DNA of 64,000 nucleotides from Pseudoxanthomonas mexicana. Its GTDB lineage: Bacteria > Pseudomonadota > Gammaproteobacteria > Xanthomonadales > Xanthomonadaceae. The stretch spans positions 1-64,000 of the forward strand of contig NZ_LSIF01000036.1 of the NCBI RefSeq assembly GCF_001556105.1. Direction: 5' to 3'. The notes beneath the pieces are model-generated. The model was not told where the DNA came from. It saw nothing but the letters and a program-made list of their open reading frames with translations, and ran no database searches. Of this stretch, positions 35,743-44,992 are shown piece by piece. A program made the translations under genes and the position numbers. The stretch's first letter is position 1, and the number at the start of each line of letters is the position of its first letter.

Positions 35743-36597
35743 ATGAACCGCACCTCCCGCCGCCTGCTGCCGCCCACCGCCCTCGCGCTGGCCGCCGCCC
35801 TGTTCGCCGGCCAGGCCATCGCGGGTCCCAAGGAGGACGAGCGCGCGACCAACGCCGTGCGTGTCCTCAACGAGATCCAGCGCATCCCCGAGAACGGCAT
35901 TCCCGACAAGCTGCTCGACGAAGGCAAGGCGATCATCGTCATCCCCGACACGCTGAAGGCAGGCCTGGTCATCGGCGGCCGTCGCGGCCACGGCCTGATG
36001 TCGGTGAAGAGTGCCGACGGCAGCTGGTCGCAACCGGTCTTCATCAAGCTCACCGGCGGCAGCATCGGTTTCCAGGCCGGCGTGCAGTCGTCGGACGTGG
36101 TGCTGGTGTTCCGCAACGACCGTTCGCTCGACTCCATCGTCAACGGCAAGTTCACCCTCGGCGCCGATGCCGGCGTCGCCGCCGGCCCGGTCGGCCGGAA
36201 CGCGAGCGCGTCCACCGACGGCCAGCTGAAGGCGGAGATCTGGTCGTGGTCGCGTGCACGCGGCCTGTTCGCCGGCGTGGCGCTCGACGGCGCCGTGCTG
36301 CAGATCGATGACGACGCCAACACCGCGGTCTACGGCAGCGCGGCCACGCCGCGTGCCATCTTCGAGAGCCGCGTGGGCCAGCCGTCGAATGCCGTGGTCG
36401 GCTTCCGCGACGAGCTGGAAGAAGTCACCGAACTCGCCCGCGGCAATCGCGGCACGACGGGCCCGGCAGCTACCGCCGCCCGTGCGCCGGCCCCGGCGGT
36501 CGCGCCGGTCGTCGTCGAGGCGCCTGCCCAGACACAGGGATTCGAGCCCGTGCAGGACGGCGAAGTGCGCACCGAGCCGCTGGATGGCTCCCCGTAA
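35743..36597 (+). CDS. Secreted SYLF / YSC84-domain lipid-binding protein
   Basis: The 284-residue product has a signal peptide (cleavage after 'FAGQAIA') and a SYLF domain ('AIIVIPDTLKAGLVIGGRRG', 'GLMSVKSADGSWSQPVF', 'FTLGADAGVAAGPVGRN', 'WSRARGLFAGVALDGAVLQ'). SYLF proteins bind phosphoinositides or other lipids in eukaryotes; bacterial members are envelope proteins of unclear role. The C-terminal ~60 residues are Ala/Pro/Val-rich and likely disordered. The 156-bp upstream gap shows no clear promoter box. Confidence 0.88.
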   Translation: MNRTSRRLLPPTALALAAALFAGQAIAGPKEDERATNAVRVLNEIQRIPENGIPDKLLDEGKAIIVIPDTLKAGLVIGGRRGHGLMSVKSADGSWSQPVFIKLTGGSIGFQAGVQSSDVVLVFRNDRSLDSIVNGKFTLGADAGVAAGPVGRNASASTDGQLKAEIWSWSRARGLFAGVALDGAVLQIDDDANTAVYGSAATPRAIFESRVGQPSNAVVGFRDELEEVTELARGNRGTTGPAATAARAPAPAVAPVVVEAPAQTQGFEPVQDGEVRTEPLDGSP

Positions 36598-36678
36598 CGG
36601 AAGTAATGGGCGGTGGATCGCCATCCCGGCGGTCCGCCTGCGCTATCCTGAGCGCCCCAACTTTCCTGCGAGCACACC

Positions 36679-36900
36679 ATGGGCGGTTTGAGCATCTGGC
36701 ATTGGATCATCGTGCTGGTGGTCGTGTTGCTCGTCTTCGGCACCAAGCGCCTGCGCAACGCGGGTCAGGACCTGGGCGAAGCGGTCAAGGGTTTCAAGAA
36801 GGGCATGAAGGACGACGACAAGCCGGCTGGCCAGTTGAACGACCAGTCGCGCACCGATGAGTCCAGCGCCGCCAAAGAGCGCGACCGCGACGCCAACTGA
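36679..36900 (+). CDS. tatA: Sec-independent translocase subunit TatA
   Basis: The 73-residue product has one N-terminal helix ('[17 protein letters not shown]'), the hinge 'GTKRLRN', an amphipathic helix ('[15 protein letters not shown]') and an acidic tail. It oligomerises to form the pore for folded, twin-arginine substrates. It leads a tatA-tatB-tatC operon. Confidence 0.96.
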   Translation: MGGLSIWHWIIVLVVVLLVFGTKRLRNAGQDLGEAVKGFKKGMKDDDKPAGQLNDQSRTDESSAAKERDRDAN

Positions 36901-36924
36901 TCCGGCGGGACGCCCGCCGCGACC

Positions 36925-37398
36925 ATGTTCGATATCGGTTTCAGTGAACTGCTGGTCATCGCGGTCGTCGCGCTGATCGTGCTGGGTCCCGAACGCCTGC
37001 CCAAGGCGGCGCGCTTCGCCGGCCTGTGGGTACGCCGTGCGCGGGCACAGTGGTACTCGGTCAAGGACGAGCTGGAGCGCGAGCTCGCCTCCGAGGAACT
37101 GAAGCGCAACCTCAAGGACGCCCAAGACGCCTTGCGTGATACCGAACAGCGCATCCGCGACAGCACGCGGGAAACCGAACAGCAGTTCGAAGACGTCCGC
37201 CAGGCCGCGCGGGATGACGCCAAGGCACTGCGCGACGACGTCGAATCCGCGATCACGCCCCCGGCGCTGGCGAAGCCGTCGGCAGCCATCGCGGAGCCGG
37301 CGCCCGAGCCGACCCTTGCGCCCGTAGAGGACGCCCCGGTCGATGCACCGGAAGCTGGCACCACCGCCGACCTGTTCCCGCCGAAGGAGACGCGATGA
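36925..37398 (+). CDS. tatB: Sec-independent translocase subunit TatB
   Basis: The 157-residue product has an N-terminal membrane helix with the TatB hallmark 'ELLVIAVVALIVLGPERLP', then a long amphipathic and coiled-coil region ('DELERELASEELKRNLKDA') and a Pro/Ala-rich tail. It forms the substrate receptor with TatC. The stop overlaps tatC by 4 bp (ATGA). Confidence 0.96.
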   Translation: MFDIGFSELLVIAVVALIVLGPERLPKAARFAGLWVRRARAQWYSVKDELERELASEELKRNLKDAQDALRDTEQRIRDSTRETEQQFEDVRQAARDDAKALRDDVESAITPPALAKPSAAIAEPAPEPTLAPVEDAPVDAPEAGTTADLFPPKETR

Positions 37399-38150
37399 AC
37401 CGCGAGTCCTCGGGTCAGGAGGCCGAAAGCAGCCTGATGGAACACCTGCTGGAGCTTCGCACGCGACTGATGCGCGGACTCGCGGGCACCGGCCTCATCC
37501 TGCTCGCGCTGCTGCCGTTCGTACGCCAGCTCTATGACCGCCTCGCCCAGCCGCTGATTTCCCAGCTGCCCGCCGGGCAGGCCACGCAGATGATCGCCAG
37601 CGACCCGACCTCCGGCTTCTTCGCGCCGATCAAGCTGGCGTTCTTCCTCGCCCTGTTCCTGTCTTCGCCGTGGCTGCTGTTCCAGGCGTGGAGTTTCGTC
37701 GCGCCCGGCCTGTACAGGCACGAGAAGCGGCTGGCGATGCCGTTGCTGGTGTCGGCCATCGTGCTGTTCTACGCGGGCTGCGCGTTCGCCTACTTCCTGG
37801 TGCTGCCCAGCGTGTTCCATGCGCTGACGGTGTTCACACCGGACATCGTGACGCTGGCGCCGGACCCGGCGAAGTACCTGGACTTCGTGATGGTGATCTT
37901 CCTGGCCTTCGGTGTCAGCTTCGAGCTGCCGGTGGCGCTGGTGATCATGGTGCTGCTGGGCTGGGTCACGCCGCAGCAGCTGCGCGAGGGCCGCGGCTAC
38001 GCCATCGTCGGCGTGTTCGTCATCGCCGCGCTGATCACGCCACCGGATGTGGTGTCGCAGCTGATGCTCGCGATTCCGATGTGCCTCTTGTATGAGGTCG
38101 GCATCATCGCGGCGGGCTGGCTGAAGCCGAAGGAACAGCCCGCTTCGTAG
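37395..38150 (+). CDS. tatC: Sec-independent translocase subunit TatC
   Basis: The 251-residue polytopic protein has six transmembrane helices. 'LMEHLLELRTRLMRGL' is the twin-arginine signal binding region, and 'FVAPGLYRHEKRLAMP' and 'FGVSFELPVALVIM' are conserved. It recognises Tat signal peptides in the inner membrane. The stop lies at the edge of a REP-like hairpin. Confidence 0.97.
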   Translation: MNRESSGQEAESSLMEHLLELRTRLMRGLAGTGLILLALLPFVRQLYDRLAQPLISQLPAGQATQMIASDPTSGFFAPIKLAFFLALFLSSPWLLFQAWSFVAPGLYRHEKRLAMPLLVSAIVLFYAGCAFAYFLVLPSVFHALTVFTPDIVTLAPDPAKYLDFVMVIFLAFGVSFELPVALVIMVLLGWVTPQQLREGRGYAIVGVFVIAALITPPDVVSQLMLAIPMCLLYEVGIIAAGWLKPKEQPAS

Positions 38151-38168
38151 GGTGGGCCTCGGCCCACC
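38151..38168. repeat. REP-like hairpin, GGTGGGCC/GGCCCACC
   Basis: A perfect 8-bp inverted repeat with a 2-nt loop sits between convergent tatC and the next gene. 'TAGGGTGGGCC'-type palindromes are common between Xanthomonadaceae genes (from memory) and may act as a bidirectional transcript end. Confidence 0.6.
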
Positions 38169-38180
38169 GATCTTCGAGGC

Positions 38181-39062
38181 TCAGACCTCGATCCGCGTCG
38201 ACGCGCCCGGCCCAGCCGCCGTATCCGTACCGGCACCGAGCATCTGCTGCCATGCCGCGTAGGCCGCGCCGGCCAGTACCGGCATCACGACCGCCATCAG
38301 GGTGAACTGCCAGAGCCCCATCGCGATGGTGCCGCCGACGGCCAGCGCCAGGATCGAGGCCACCAGCAGCGAGCCCATGCCGACGGCGAAGATGGCGATG
38401 CCGGCCAGCAGGTAGAACACCAGCATCGCGGTCCAGTTCTGCACGCAGGCGCGCAGGCTGTTGCGCATGGCGTCCATGACGTGCGCGCCGGAGAACAGGA
38501 TCTGCGGCGATGCGATGAACGTCATCCACTTCACCGCCACGAAGACGACGGTCACCAGCAACAACCACAGCAGCAGGCGACCGGCCGGCAAGCCTTCCAC
38601 TAACGAAGGATCCGGCTGGCCACCGGCGGCCGCGATGGTCTGCATCTTCTGGTAAACGTCGGCCAGGTGCTGCAGCTGTTCGGTGCCCACCATCACGAAC
38701 AGCAGCGCCCCCATGACCAGCGCCGCCAGCAGTTGCGGCAGCAGCGTAGCCAGCAATGCGGGCGCATGGCCGTCACGGACGGGCTGCAGCAGGTTCGACG
38801 GTTGTGCCGTGCGCCCCTCGTCCACTTCGCGCACGGCCCAGAGCATGCCCGCGAAGAACAGCGGCCCCGCCAGCACCAGCAGGAACTGCATGGCCAGCGT
38901 CATCGCCGGCACTGTCACCGCCACCAGCGCCACAACCATCGACAACAGACCCCAGAGTACCGCCAGCGTCGCGAGCGGCACGGGCGCGCGCTTCAGCAGG
39001 GCGAAGCCCGCCAGCAGCCATTCTGCGCCCGCACTGGCCGGCACCTTGTTGATCGTCGACAT
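38181..39062 (-). CDS. BPSS1780-family membrane protein
   Basis: The 293-residue product has about six hydrophobic segments with a family-like N-terminus ('INKVPASAGAEWLLAGFAL') and 'GPLFFAGMLWAVREVDEGR', 'ASPQILFSGAHVMDAMRNS'. The family is widespread in proteobacteria with unproven function; a carrier or regulator of envelope homeostasis is possible. It converges with tatC. Confidence 0.82.
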   Translation of the reverse strand: MSTINKVPASAGAEWLLAGFALLKRAPVPLATLAVLWGLLSMVVALVAVTVPAMTLAMQFLLVLAGPLFFAGMLWAVREVDEGRTAQPSNLLQPVRDGHAPALLATLLPQLLAALVMGALLFVMVGTEQLQHLADVYQKMQTIAAAGGQPDPSLVEGLPAGRLLLWLLLVTVVFVAVKWMTFIASPQILFSGAHVMDAMRNSLRACVQNWTAMLVFYLLAGIAIFAVGMGSLLVASILALAVGGTIAMGLWQFTLMAVVMPVLAGAAYAAWQQMLGAGTDTAAGPGASTRIEV

Positions 39063-39095
39063 CGGGGTTCTCTGGGAGAGGTACAGCAGGAGGAC

Positions 39096-39827
39096 TCAGC
39101 GCGCGTGCAGGCCACGCGCATGGCGGACGAACCGCCGCAATAGTTTGCGGGCTTGCGGCGCCGCCGTCACGCTGCGGGCGATCGTGCCCGGGCAGCGGCC
39201 TTCGCTACGCAGGTGCTCGGCACGCGCATGCACGTAGCCGCGCATGTGGTGGGTGGCGAATTCGGGGTGGAACTGCACGCCCCAGGCGCGGTCGCGCCAG
39301 CGGAACGCGTGACAGTCGTCCTGCTCGGAGCGCGCCAGCACGGTGGCGCCTTCCGGCGGCCGCGCCACGGTCTGCACGTGGGTGGCGTGGGCGGTGAATT
39401 TCAGCGGCAATGCCGAGAACAGCGGATCGTCCTGCGCATGCGGGTGCAGGTCGATGTGGACGGTGCCGGATTCGCGCCCGGCCGGGTTGTAGGCGACTTC
39501 GCCACCGAGGGCATGCGCCAGCAACTGGTGGCCATAGCAGATGCCCAGCAGCGGCAGGCCTTCGTGGGCGGCATCGCGCAGCCACTCGGCGCTGCGTTCG
39601 CTCCAGTCGGCACGGTCGGTGACCATCGCAGCGGAGCCGCTGACGATGACACCGGCAAACCCTTCGCGCGAAGGCAGCGTATCGCCGCGCTCGACATTCG
39701 CCACCACGGTCTCGTCCGCTTCCAGTCCGGCGGCCACGCGGATCCAGTGCGGGAAGCCGCCATAACGCCGCATCGAACGCACCGGCTGGCCGGTTTCGAC
39801 GATGAGGAAAGGGGCGTTCACGGGCAT
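39096..39827 (-). CDS. Class I glutamine amidotransferase-like protein
   Basis: A 243-residue GATase-1 domain protein. The nucleophile Cys is in '[15 protein letters not shown]', and the catalytic His and Glu are in 'GVQFHPEF'. It is similar to stand-alone GuaA-like amidotransferases. No synthetase domain or partner gene is adjacent, so the ammonia acceptor or peptidase role is unknown. ATG 39827 starts the conserved '[10 protein letters not shown]' strand. Confidence 0.87.
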   Translation of the reverse strand: MPVNAPFLIVETGQPVRSMRRYGGFPHWIRVAAGLEADETVVANVERGDTLPSREGFAGVIVSGSAAMVTDRADWSERSAEWLRDAAHEGLPLLGICYGHQLLAHALGGEVAYNPAGRESGTVHIDLHPHAQDDPLFSALPLKFTAHATHVQTVARPPEGATVLARSEQDDCHAFRWRDRAWGVQFHPEFATHHMRGYVHARAEHLRSEGRCPGTIARSVTAAPQARKLLRRFVRHARGLHAR

Positions 39828-39881
39828 ATCCACGACGGCGTCAAACAGGCAAAAAGCGGCGGAAGGACAAGGGCTTGCCCG

Positions 39882-39887
39882 TATACT
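39882..39887 (+). promoter_or_regulatory. -10 box of glyQ
   Basis: TATACT (39882-39887) lies 31 bp upstream of ATG 39919, with transcription expected near 39894. The -35 hexamer is poor (GCGGAA-like at the expected distance). Confidence 0.4.
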
Positions 39888-39918
39888 AGCCCGCTTTTCC
39901 GCAGTGCACGATGACGCG

Positions 39919-40851
39919 ATGGCCGGACAAACCATTTCACCGGTAACCACCTTCCAGGGCCTGAGCTTCCAGGCCCTGATCCAGACCCTGAACCAGTACT
40001 GGGCCGACCAGGGCTGCGTACTGATCCAGCCGCTGGACCTGGAAGTCGGCGCCGGCACCTTCCACCCCGCGACCTTCCTGCGTGCGCTGGGACCGGAACC
40101 GTGGAATGCCGCCTACGTGCAGCCGAGCCGCCGCCCCACTGACGGCCGGTACGGCGACAACCCCAACCGGCTGCAGCGTTACTACCAGTACCAGGTGGTG
40201 ATGAAGCCGAACCCCGACAACCTCCAGGAGCTGTACCTGGGCTCGTTGAAGGCGCTGGGCATCGACCCGCGCGTTCACGACCTGCGCTTCGTCGAGGACA
40301 ACTGGGAATCGCCGACGCTCGGTGCCTGGGGCCTGGGCTGGGAAGTCTGGTTGAACGGCATGGAAGTCACCCAGTTCACCTACTTCCAGCAGGCTGGCGG
40401 GCTGGAATGCCGCCCGGTGCTGGGCGAGATCACCTACGGCCTCGAGCGCCTCTGCATGTACCTGCAGAACGTCGACAACGTCTACGACCTGGTGTGGACG
40501 GTCGGCCCGCAGGGCGTGGTGAAGTACGGCGACGTCTACCACCAGAACGAGGTGGAACAGAGCACGTACAACTTCGAGCACGCCGACGTGGAGGAACTGT
40601 TCCACCGCTTCGATGCCTGCGAGAAGGAAGCGTTGAAGCTGGTCGACGTGGGTCTGCCCCTGCCCGCCTACGAGCAGGTCTGCAAGGCCAGCCACAGCTT
40701 CAACCTGCTGGACGCGCGCCGCGCGATCTCCGTCACCGAGCGCCAGCGCTACATCCTGCGCGTGCGCAAGCTGGCGCAGGCGGTGGCTGAGGCGTACTAC
40801 GCGCAGCGCGAGAAGCTGGGCTTCCCGGGCGTGAAGAAAGAAACCGCTTAA
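39919..40851 (+). CDS. glyQ: Glycyl-tRNA synthetase alpha subunit
   Basis: The 310-residue class II catalytic subunit has '[20 protein letters not shown]' (split family start), '[20 protein letters not shown]', '[16 protein letters not shown]' and '[11 protein letters not shown]' for motifs 1-3. It charges tRNA-Gly in an alpha2beta2 complex with glyS, which begins 41 bp downstream. Confidence 0.97.
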   Translation: MAGQTISPVTTFQGLSFQALIQTLNQYWADQGCVLIQPLDLEVGAGTFHPATFLRALGPEPWNAAYVQPSRRPTDGRYGDNPNRLQRYYQYQVVMKPNPDNLQELYLGSLKALGIDPRVHDLRFVEDNWESPTLGAWGLGWEVWLNGMEVTQFTYFQQAGGLECRPVLGEITYGLERLCMYLQNVDNVYDLVWTVGPQGVVKYGDVYHQNEVEQSTYNFEHADVEELFHRFDACEKEALKLVDVGLPLPAYEQVCKASHSFNLLDARRAISVTERQRYILRVRKLAQAVAEAYYAQREKLGFPGVKKETA

Positions 40852-40854
40852 AGC

Positions 40855-40876
40855 CCCTCTCCCGCAGGGAGAAGGG
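40855..40876. repeat. REP-like inverted repeat between glyQ and glyS
   Basis: CCCTCTCCCGC followed by AGGGAGAAGGG forms a small imperfect hairpin. A similar element, inverted, lies just after glyS (43,082-43,110), so the two flank glyS. Confidence 0.5.
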
Positions 40877-40898
40877 AACAACTCAAGGTTGCATGTAC

Positions 40899-43073
40899 AT
40901 GAGCGAACAAAAATCCCTGCTGATCGAACTGGGCACCGAAGAGCTGCCGGTCAAGGCGCTGCCGGGCCTGGCGCAGGCCTTCTTCGACGGCGTGACCGTG
41001 GCGCTGGAGAAGCGCGGCATCGGTTTCGAGCGTGGCGACGCCAAGCCGCTCTACACGCCGCGCCGCCTCGCCGTGCTGCTGCCTGCCGTGGACGTGGAAC
41101 AGCCGGAGCAGACGTCCGAAGTGCTGGGCCCGTACCTCAACATCGCGCTGGACGCGAACGGCGCGCCGACCAAGGCGCTGGAAGGCTTTGCCACGAAGTC
41201 CGGCATCGACTGGACGCAGCTGGAACGCACCACCGACGGCAAGGGCGAGCGTTTCGTCCATCGCGCGGTGAAGCCCGGCGCACAGACCGCCGACCTGCTG
41301 GCCGACATCGTGCGCGACGCGCTCGCCGGCATGCCGATCCCCAAGCCGATGCGCTGGGGCGACCACGACTACGCCTTCGCACGGCCGGTGCACTGGCTGG
41401 TGCTGCTGCTGGGCAAGGACGTGGTGCCGGCCGAGGTGCTGGGCGTGACGTCCGACCGCATGAGCCGCGGCCATCGCTTCGAGCACGACAAGCCGGTGTG
41501 GATCAACGACCCTGACGACTACGTCATCGCGCTGGAAGGCGCGAAGGTGCTGGTCGACCCCGACGCCCGCCGCGCGCGCATCGTGGCCGAGGTGCACAAG
41601 GCGGCCGAGCAGGCCGGCGGCAGCGCGCGCATCACCGACGACAACCTGGAGCAGGTGGTCTGCCTGACCGAGTGGCCGGCGGCGGTGCTGTGCAGTTTCG
41701 AAGCCGCCTTCCTGGCCGTGCCGCAGGAAGCGCTGATCGAGACGATGGAGATCAACCAGAAGTTCTTCCCGGTGCTCAGCGACGGCGGCAAGCTGACCGA
41801 GCACTTCATCGGCATCGCCAACATCGAATCGCAGAACGTCGGGGAAGTACGCAAGGGCTACGAGCGCGTGATCCGCCCGCGCTTCGCCGATGCGAAGTTC
41901 TTCTTCGACGAGGACCTGAAGCAGGGCCTCGCATCGATGGGCGACGGCCTGAAGACCGTCACTTACCAGGCCAAGCTGGGCAGCGTCGCCGACAAGGTCG
42001 CGCGCGTGGCCGCGCTGGCGGAAACCATCGCAACGCAGGTCGGTGCCGATCCCGCGCAGGCACGTCGTGCCGCGACACTGGCGAAGAACGACCTGCAGTC
42101 GCGCATGGTCAACGAGTTCCCCGAACTGCAAGGCATCGCGGGCCGCCACTACGCGCTTGCCGCCGGCGAGCCGAAAGAGATCGCGCTGGCCATCGACGAG
42201 GCCTACCAGCCGCGTTTCGCCGGCGACGACATCGCGCTGTCGCCACTGGGCAAGGTGCTCGCCATCGCCGAGCGCCTGGACACGCTGGCCGGCGGTTTCG
42301 CCGCGGGCCTGAAGCCGACCGGCAACAAGGACCCGTTCGCGCTGCGGCGTAATGCGCTGGGCTTGGCGCGGACGGTGATCGAGAGCGGGTTCAACCTAGA
42401 TTTGAATGAGTTGATCCGCTTTGCTTCAGGCAAGGTCCTTGAGCAAATCATGGCGATGCGCGAATCTGACCGAGCAGCAGCAAAAGCCCACGCTGAAAGC
42501 AAAGGCGTGCCCATCAATGAGGTTGTTTGGGCACAGCTCGCGTCCTTGAGTGAGGTCGGCTATGAGGAAATTTATCCCTTCATCCTCGACCGCCTGCGCG
42601 GCTACTACGCCGACAAGGGCGTGCCCGCCGCGCACTTCACCACGGTGGCGGAACTGAAGCCGGCCTCGCTGTACGACTTCGACACGCGCCTGGATGCGAT
42701 CGGTACCTTCGCCACGCTGCCGGAGGCCGAGGCGCTGGCCGCGGCCAACAAGCGCATCGGCAACATCCTGAAGAAGGCCGACATCGCCATCCCGCACGTG
42801 ATCGACCGTGCGCTGCTGACCGATCCGGCCGAAAGCGCACTGGCCGAAGCGGTGGAAGCCGTGCTCGGCGAGACCGACGAAGCGCTGCATCACCATGACT
42901 ACGTCACCGTGCTGAACCACCTCGCCCGCCTGCGCCCGCAGGTCGATGCGTTCTTCGACGGCGTGATGGTCAACGCGGACGATCAGGCGGTGCGCGCCAA
43001 CCGCCTGGCCCTGCTCAAGCGCCTGGCCGACCGCTTCCGCGCGGTGGCGGCGATCGAGCATCTGTCGAGCTGA
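40899..43073 (+). CDS. glyS: Glycyl-tRNA synthetase beta subunit, with an atypical internal tract
   Basis: A ~724-residue tRNA-binding subunit: '[18 protein letters not shown]', '[20 protein letters not shown]', '[20 protein letters not shown]' and a C-terminal anticodon-binding part ('[17 protein letters not shown]'). It is somewhat longer than the ~690 residues common in the family. The extra length falls at about residues 495-565 ('[18 protein letters not shown]' to '[12 protein letters not shown]'). There the DNA is AT-richer (66 G/C in 120 at 42,421-42,540) with codons unlike the flanks, yet the frame stays open. ATG 40893 is an alternative start. Confidence 0.95.
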   Translation: MSEQKSLLIELGTEELPVKALPGLAQAFFDGVTVALEKRGIGFERGDAKPLYTPRRLAVLLPAVDVEQPEQTSEVLGPYLNIALDANGAPTKALEGFATKSGIDWTQLERTTDGKGERFVHRAVKPGAQTADLLADIVRDALAGMPIPKPMRWGDHDYAFARPVHWLVLLLGKDVVPAEVLGVTSDRMSRGHRFEHDKPVWINDPDDYVIALEGAKVLVDPDARRARIVAEVHKAAEQAGGSARITDDNLEQVVCLTEWPAAVLCSFEAAFLAVPQEALIETMEINQKFFPVLSDGGKLTEHFIGIANIESQNVGEVRKGYERVIRPRFADAKFFFDEDLKQGLASMGDGLKTVTYQAKLGSVADKVARVAALAETIATQVGADPAQARRAATLAKNDLQSRMVNEFPELQGIAGRHYALAAGEPKEIALAIDEAYQPRFAGDDIALSPLGKVLAIAERLDTLAGGFAAGLKPTGNKDPFALRRNALGLARTVIESGFNLDLNELIRFASGKVLEQIMAMRESDRAAAKAHAESKGVPINEVVWAQLASLSEVGYEEIYPFILDRLRGYYADKGVPAAHFTTVAELKPASLYDFDTRLDAIGTFATLPEAEALAAANKRIGNILKKADIAIPHVIDRALLTDPAESALAEAVEAVLGETDEALHHHDYVTVLNHLARLRPQVDAFFDGVMVNADDQAVRANRLALLKRLADRFRAVAAIEHLSS

Positions 43074-43081
43074 GTTGGGTT

Positions 43082-43110
43082 CCCTTCTCCCCGCACGCGG
43101 GGCGAGGGCG
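43082..43110. repeat. REP-like inverted repeat after glyS
   Basis: CCCTTCTCCCCGC and GCGGGGCGAGGG form an imperfect hairpin nine bases after the glyS stop. It is related to the element at 40,855-40,876 in reverse orientation and may also end the glyQS transcript. Confidence 0.5.
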
Positions 43111-43207
43111 TATTCCGCATGCGGTGACCGACGGGTCGCGTGAACCGCGAGCTGAAATACGCGCCCACCCTTCACCCCGCTTAACCCGCACCGGGTATCC
43201 TTCGCGC

Positions 43208-44992
43208 ATGCGTCGAATCCCCCGCTTCGCCACCGCCCTGTACCTGTTTGTCGCCACCGCGCCCGCGTGGGCGGCGACCACAGTGGAGAAGGTGGAGGTC
43301 GTAGGGCTTGATGACGAGTTGATGGTCGAGAACATCAACGCCGCGCTGTCGCTGAACGACTCGCTCGGCAAGCGATTGGGTGAATCGCGGCTGGAATACC
43401 TGCTTGGCGAAGCAGTTGCCGAGACGCGCGAAGCGCTGGAACCCTTCGGCTACTACTCGCCTACCGTCACCCTCGGCGCGCCCCGTACCGAAGGCGCGGA
43501 CAATGAAACGCTGACGGTGACGGTGCGGGTGGCGCTTGGCGAACCGGTGCGCGTGCGCCAGCGCGACCTCTCCATCGACGGCGAAGGCGGCGACGACCGC
43601 TACCTGAAGGAAGACCTGGCGTCGTTCGCACCAAAGGTCGGCGACGTCTTCGATCACACCACATACGAAGCGAGCAAGCTGGCCATCGTGCGGCGCCTGG
43701 CCGATCGCGGCTACTTCGATGCCGACTTCACCCACCGCCGCGTCGAGGTCACGCGCGCCGACCACGCCGCCGACATCGCACTGGGCTGGGTCAGCGGCAT
43801 CCGCTACGACATGGGCGTCACCACCTTCCACCAGGACAAGTTCAACCCGGGCCTGCTGGAGAAGCTGGTGTACTGGGAAGAAGGCAGCTACTTCCACCAG
43901 GGCAAGCTGGACCGTCTGCGCGAATCGCTGGTGGGCCTGGACTATTTTTCCAGCATCGACATCCAGGCCAATCCGGACAAGGCCGAGGACGGCCGCGTGC
44001 CGATCGACGTGAAGCTGGAACTGGCCAAGCGCGACATCTACACCGCCGGCCTCAGCTACGGCACCCAGAGCGGCCCCGGCATCCGTCTGGGGCTGGACCG
44101 CCGCTACGTCAACTCGCGCGGACACAAGCTGTCCACGTTCCTGGACTACGCGCAGAAGCGCAAGACGCTGCTGACGCAGTACCGCATTCCCGCGTTCAAG
44201 TGGCTGGACGGCTGGTACACCCTCGGCGTGCAGGCCAGCGACGAGCAGACCGACTACATCGACCTGCGCCATGTCGAGTTGACCGGCAGCCGCAGTGGCC
44301 AGGTCAGCGAGGACTGGACCGCCATCGCCTCGATCCATTCGCTGCGCGAGCGCTGGCGCTACGTCGAGAACGATCCGCTCACGGGCCTGCCGGATACCAC
44401 CGTGCAGTACGCCACCTTCAGCTATCCCTCGCTGCGCGCGGACTACACCAACACGCCCATCGGCTCGAACCGTCCCGACCAGCTGGCCGGTTCCATCCTG
44501 CTGCGCGGTGGCCTGGACGGTGCGGGATCGGACGCCAACTTCCTGCAGTTCCACATGCGCGCGCGCTGGTCGCAGCGCTACAAGACCAACAGCTCGCTGA
44601 TCGTGCGCGGCGAGTACGGCCACACGTTCACCAGCTCGCTGGTGGCGATGCCGCCGTCGCTGCGCTTCTTCGCCGGCGGCGACCGCAGCATCCGCGGCTA
44701 TGCGTGGCGCGAAGTCGGTCCGCGCCGCGGCGACTACGCGCTCGGCGCGAAGAACGTGCTGACCAGCAGCGTCGAGTACGAGTTCTATCCGAAGGGCGGC
44801 CCGTACGGCGGCGCGGTGTTCGTCGACACCGGCAGCGCCTTCGATGGCACGCGCCCCGATCTCAGCACCGGCATCGGCGTCGGCTTGCGCTGGCGCTCGC
44901 CGGTGGGACCGGTGCGGCTGGACGTGGCGCACGGCCTGAACGATCCGGATTCCAGCTTCCAGATCTACCTGAACATCGGGACGGATCTGTGA
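43208..44992 (+). CDS. tamA: Translocation and assembly module TamA (Omp85 family)
   Basis: The 594-residue outer-membrane protein has a signal peptide ('FVATAPAWA'), three POTRA-like segments (about residues 24-260), and a 16-strand bacterial surface antigen barrel. 'SIRGYAWREVGPR' is the barrel L6/VRGY-like motif, and the product ends with 'FQIYLNIGTDL'. It inserts autotransporters and other outer-membrane proteins together with TamB. The stop overlaps the tamB start (GTGA). Confidence 0.94.
   Translation: MRRIPRFATALYLFVATAPAWAATTVEKVEVVGLDDELMVENINAALSLNDSLGKRLGESRLEYLLGEAVAETREALEPFGYYSPTVTLGAPRTEGADNETLTVTVRVALGEPVRVRQRDLSIDGEGGDDRYLKEDLASFAPKVGDVFDHTTYEASKLAIVRRLADRGYFDADFTHRRVEVTRADHAADIALGWVSGIRYDMGVTTFHQDKFNPGLLEKLVYWEEGSYFHQGKLDRLRESLVGLDYFSSIDIQANPDKAEDGRVPIDVKLELAKRDIYTAGLSYGTQSGPGIRLGLDRRYVNSRGHKLSTFLDYAQKRKTLLTQYRIPAFKWLDGWYTLGVQASDEQTDYIDLRHVELTGSRSGQVSEDWTAIASIHSLRERWRYVENDPLTGLPDTTVQYATFSYPSLRADYTNTPIGSNRPDQLAGSILLRGGLDGAGSDANFLQFHMRARWSQRYKTNSSLIVRGEYGHTFTSSLVAMPPSLRFFAGGDRSIRGYAWREVGPRRGDYALGAKNVLTSSVEYEFYPKGGPYGGAVFVDTGSAFDGTRPDLSTGIGVGLRWRSPVGPVRLDVAHGLNDPDSSFQIYLNIGTDL

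Noticed and set aside
40893-40898. Upstream ATG as glyS start
   Set aside because: Possible, but MSEQ at 40899 matches the usual family start better; difference is two codons.
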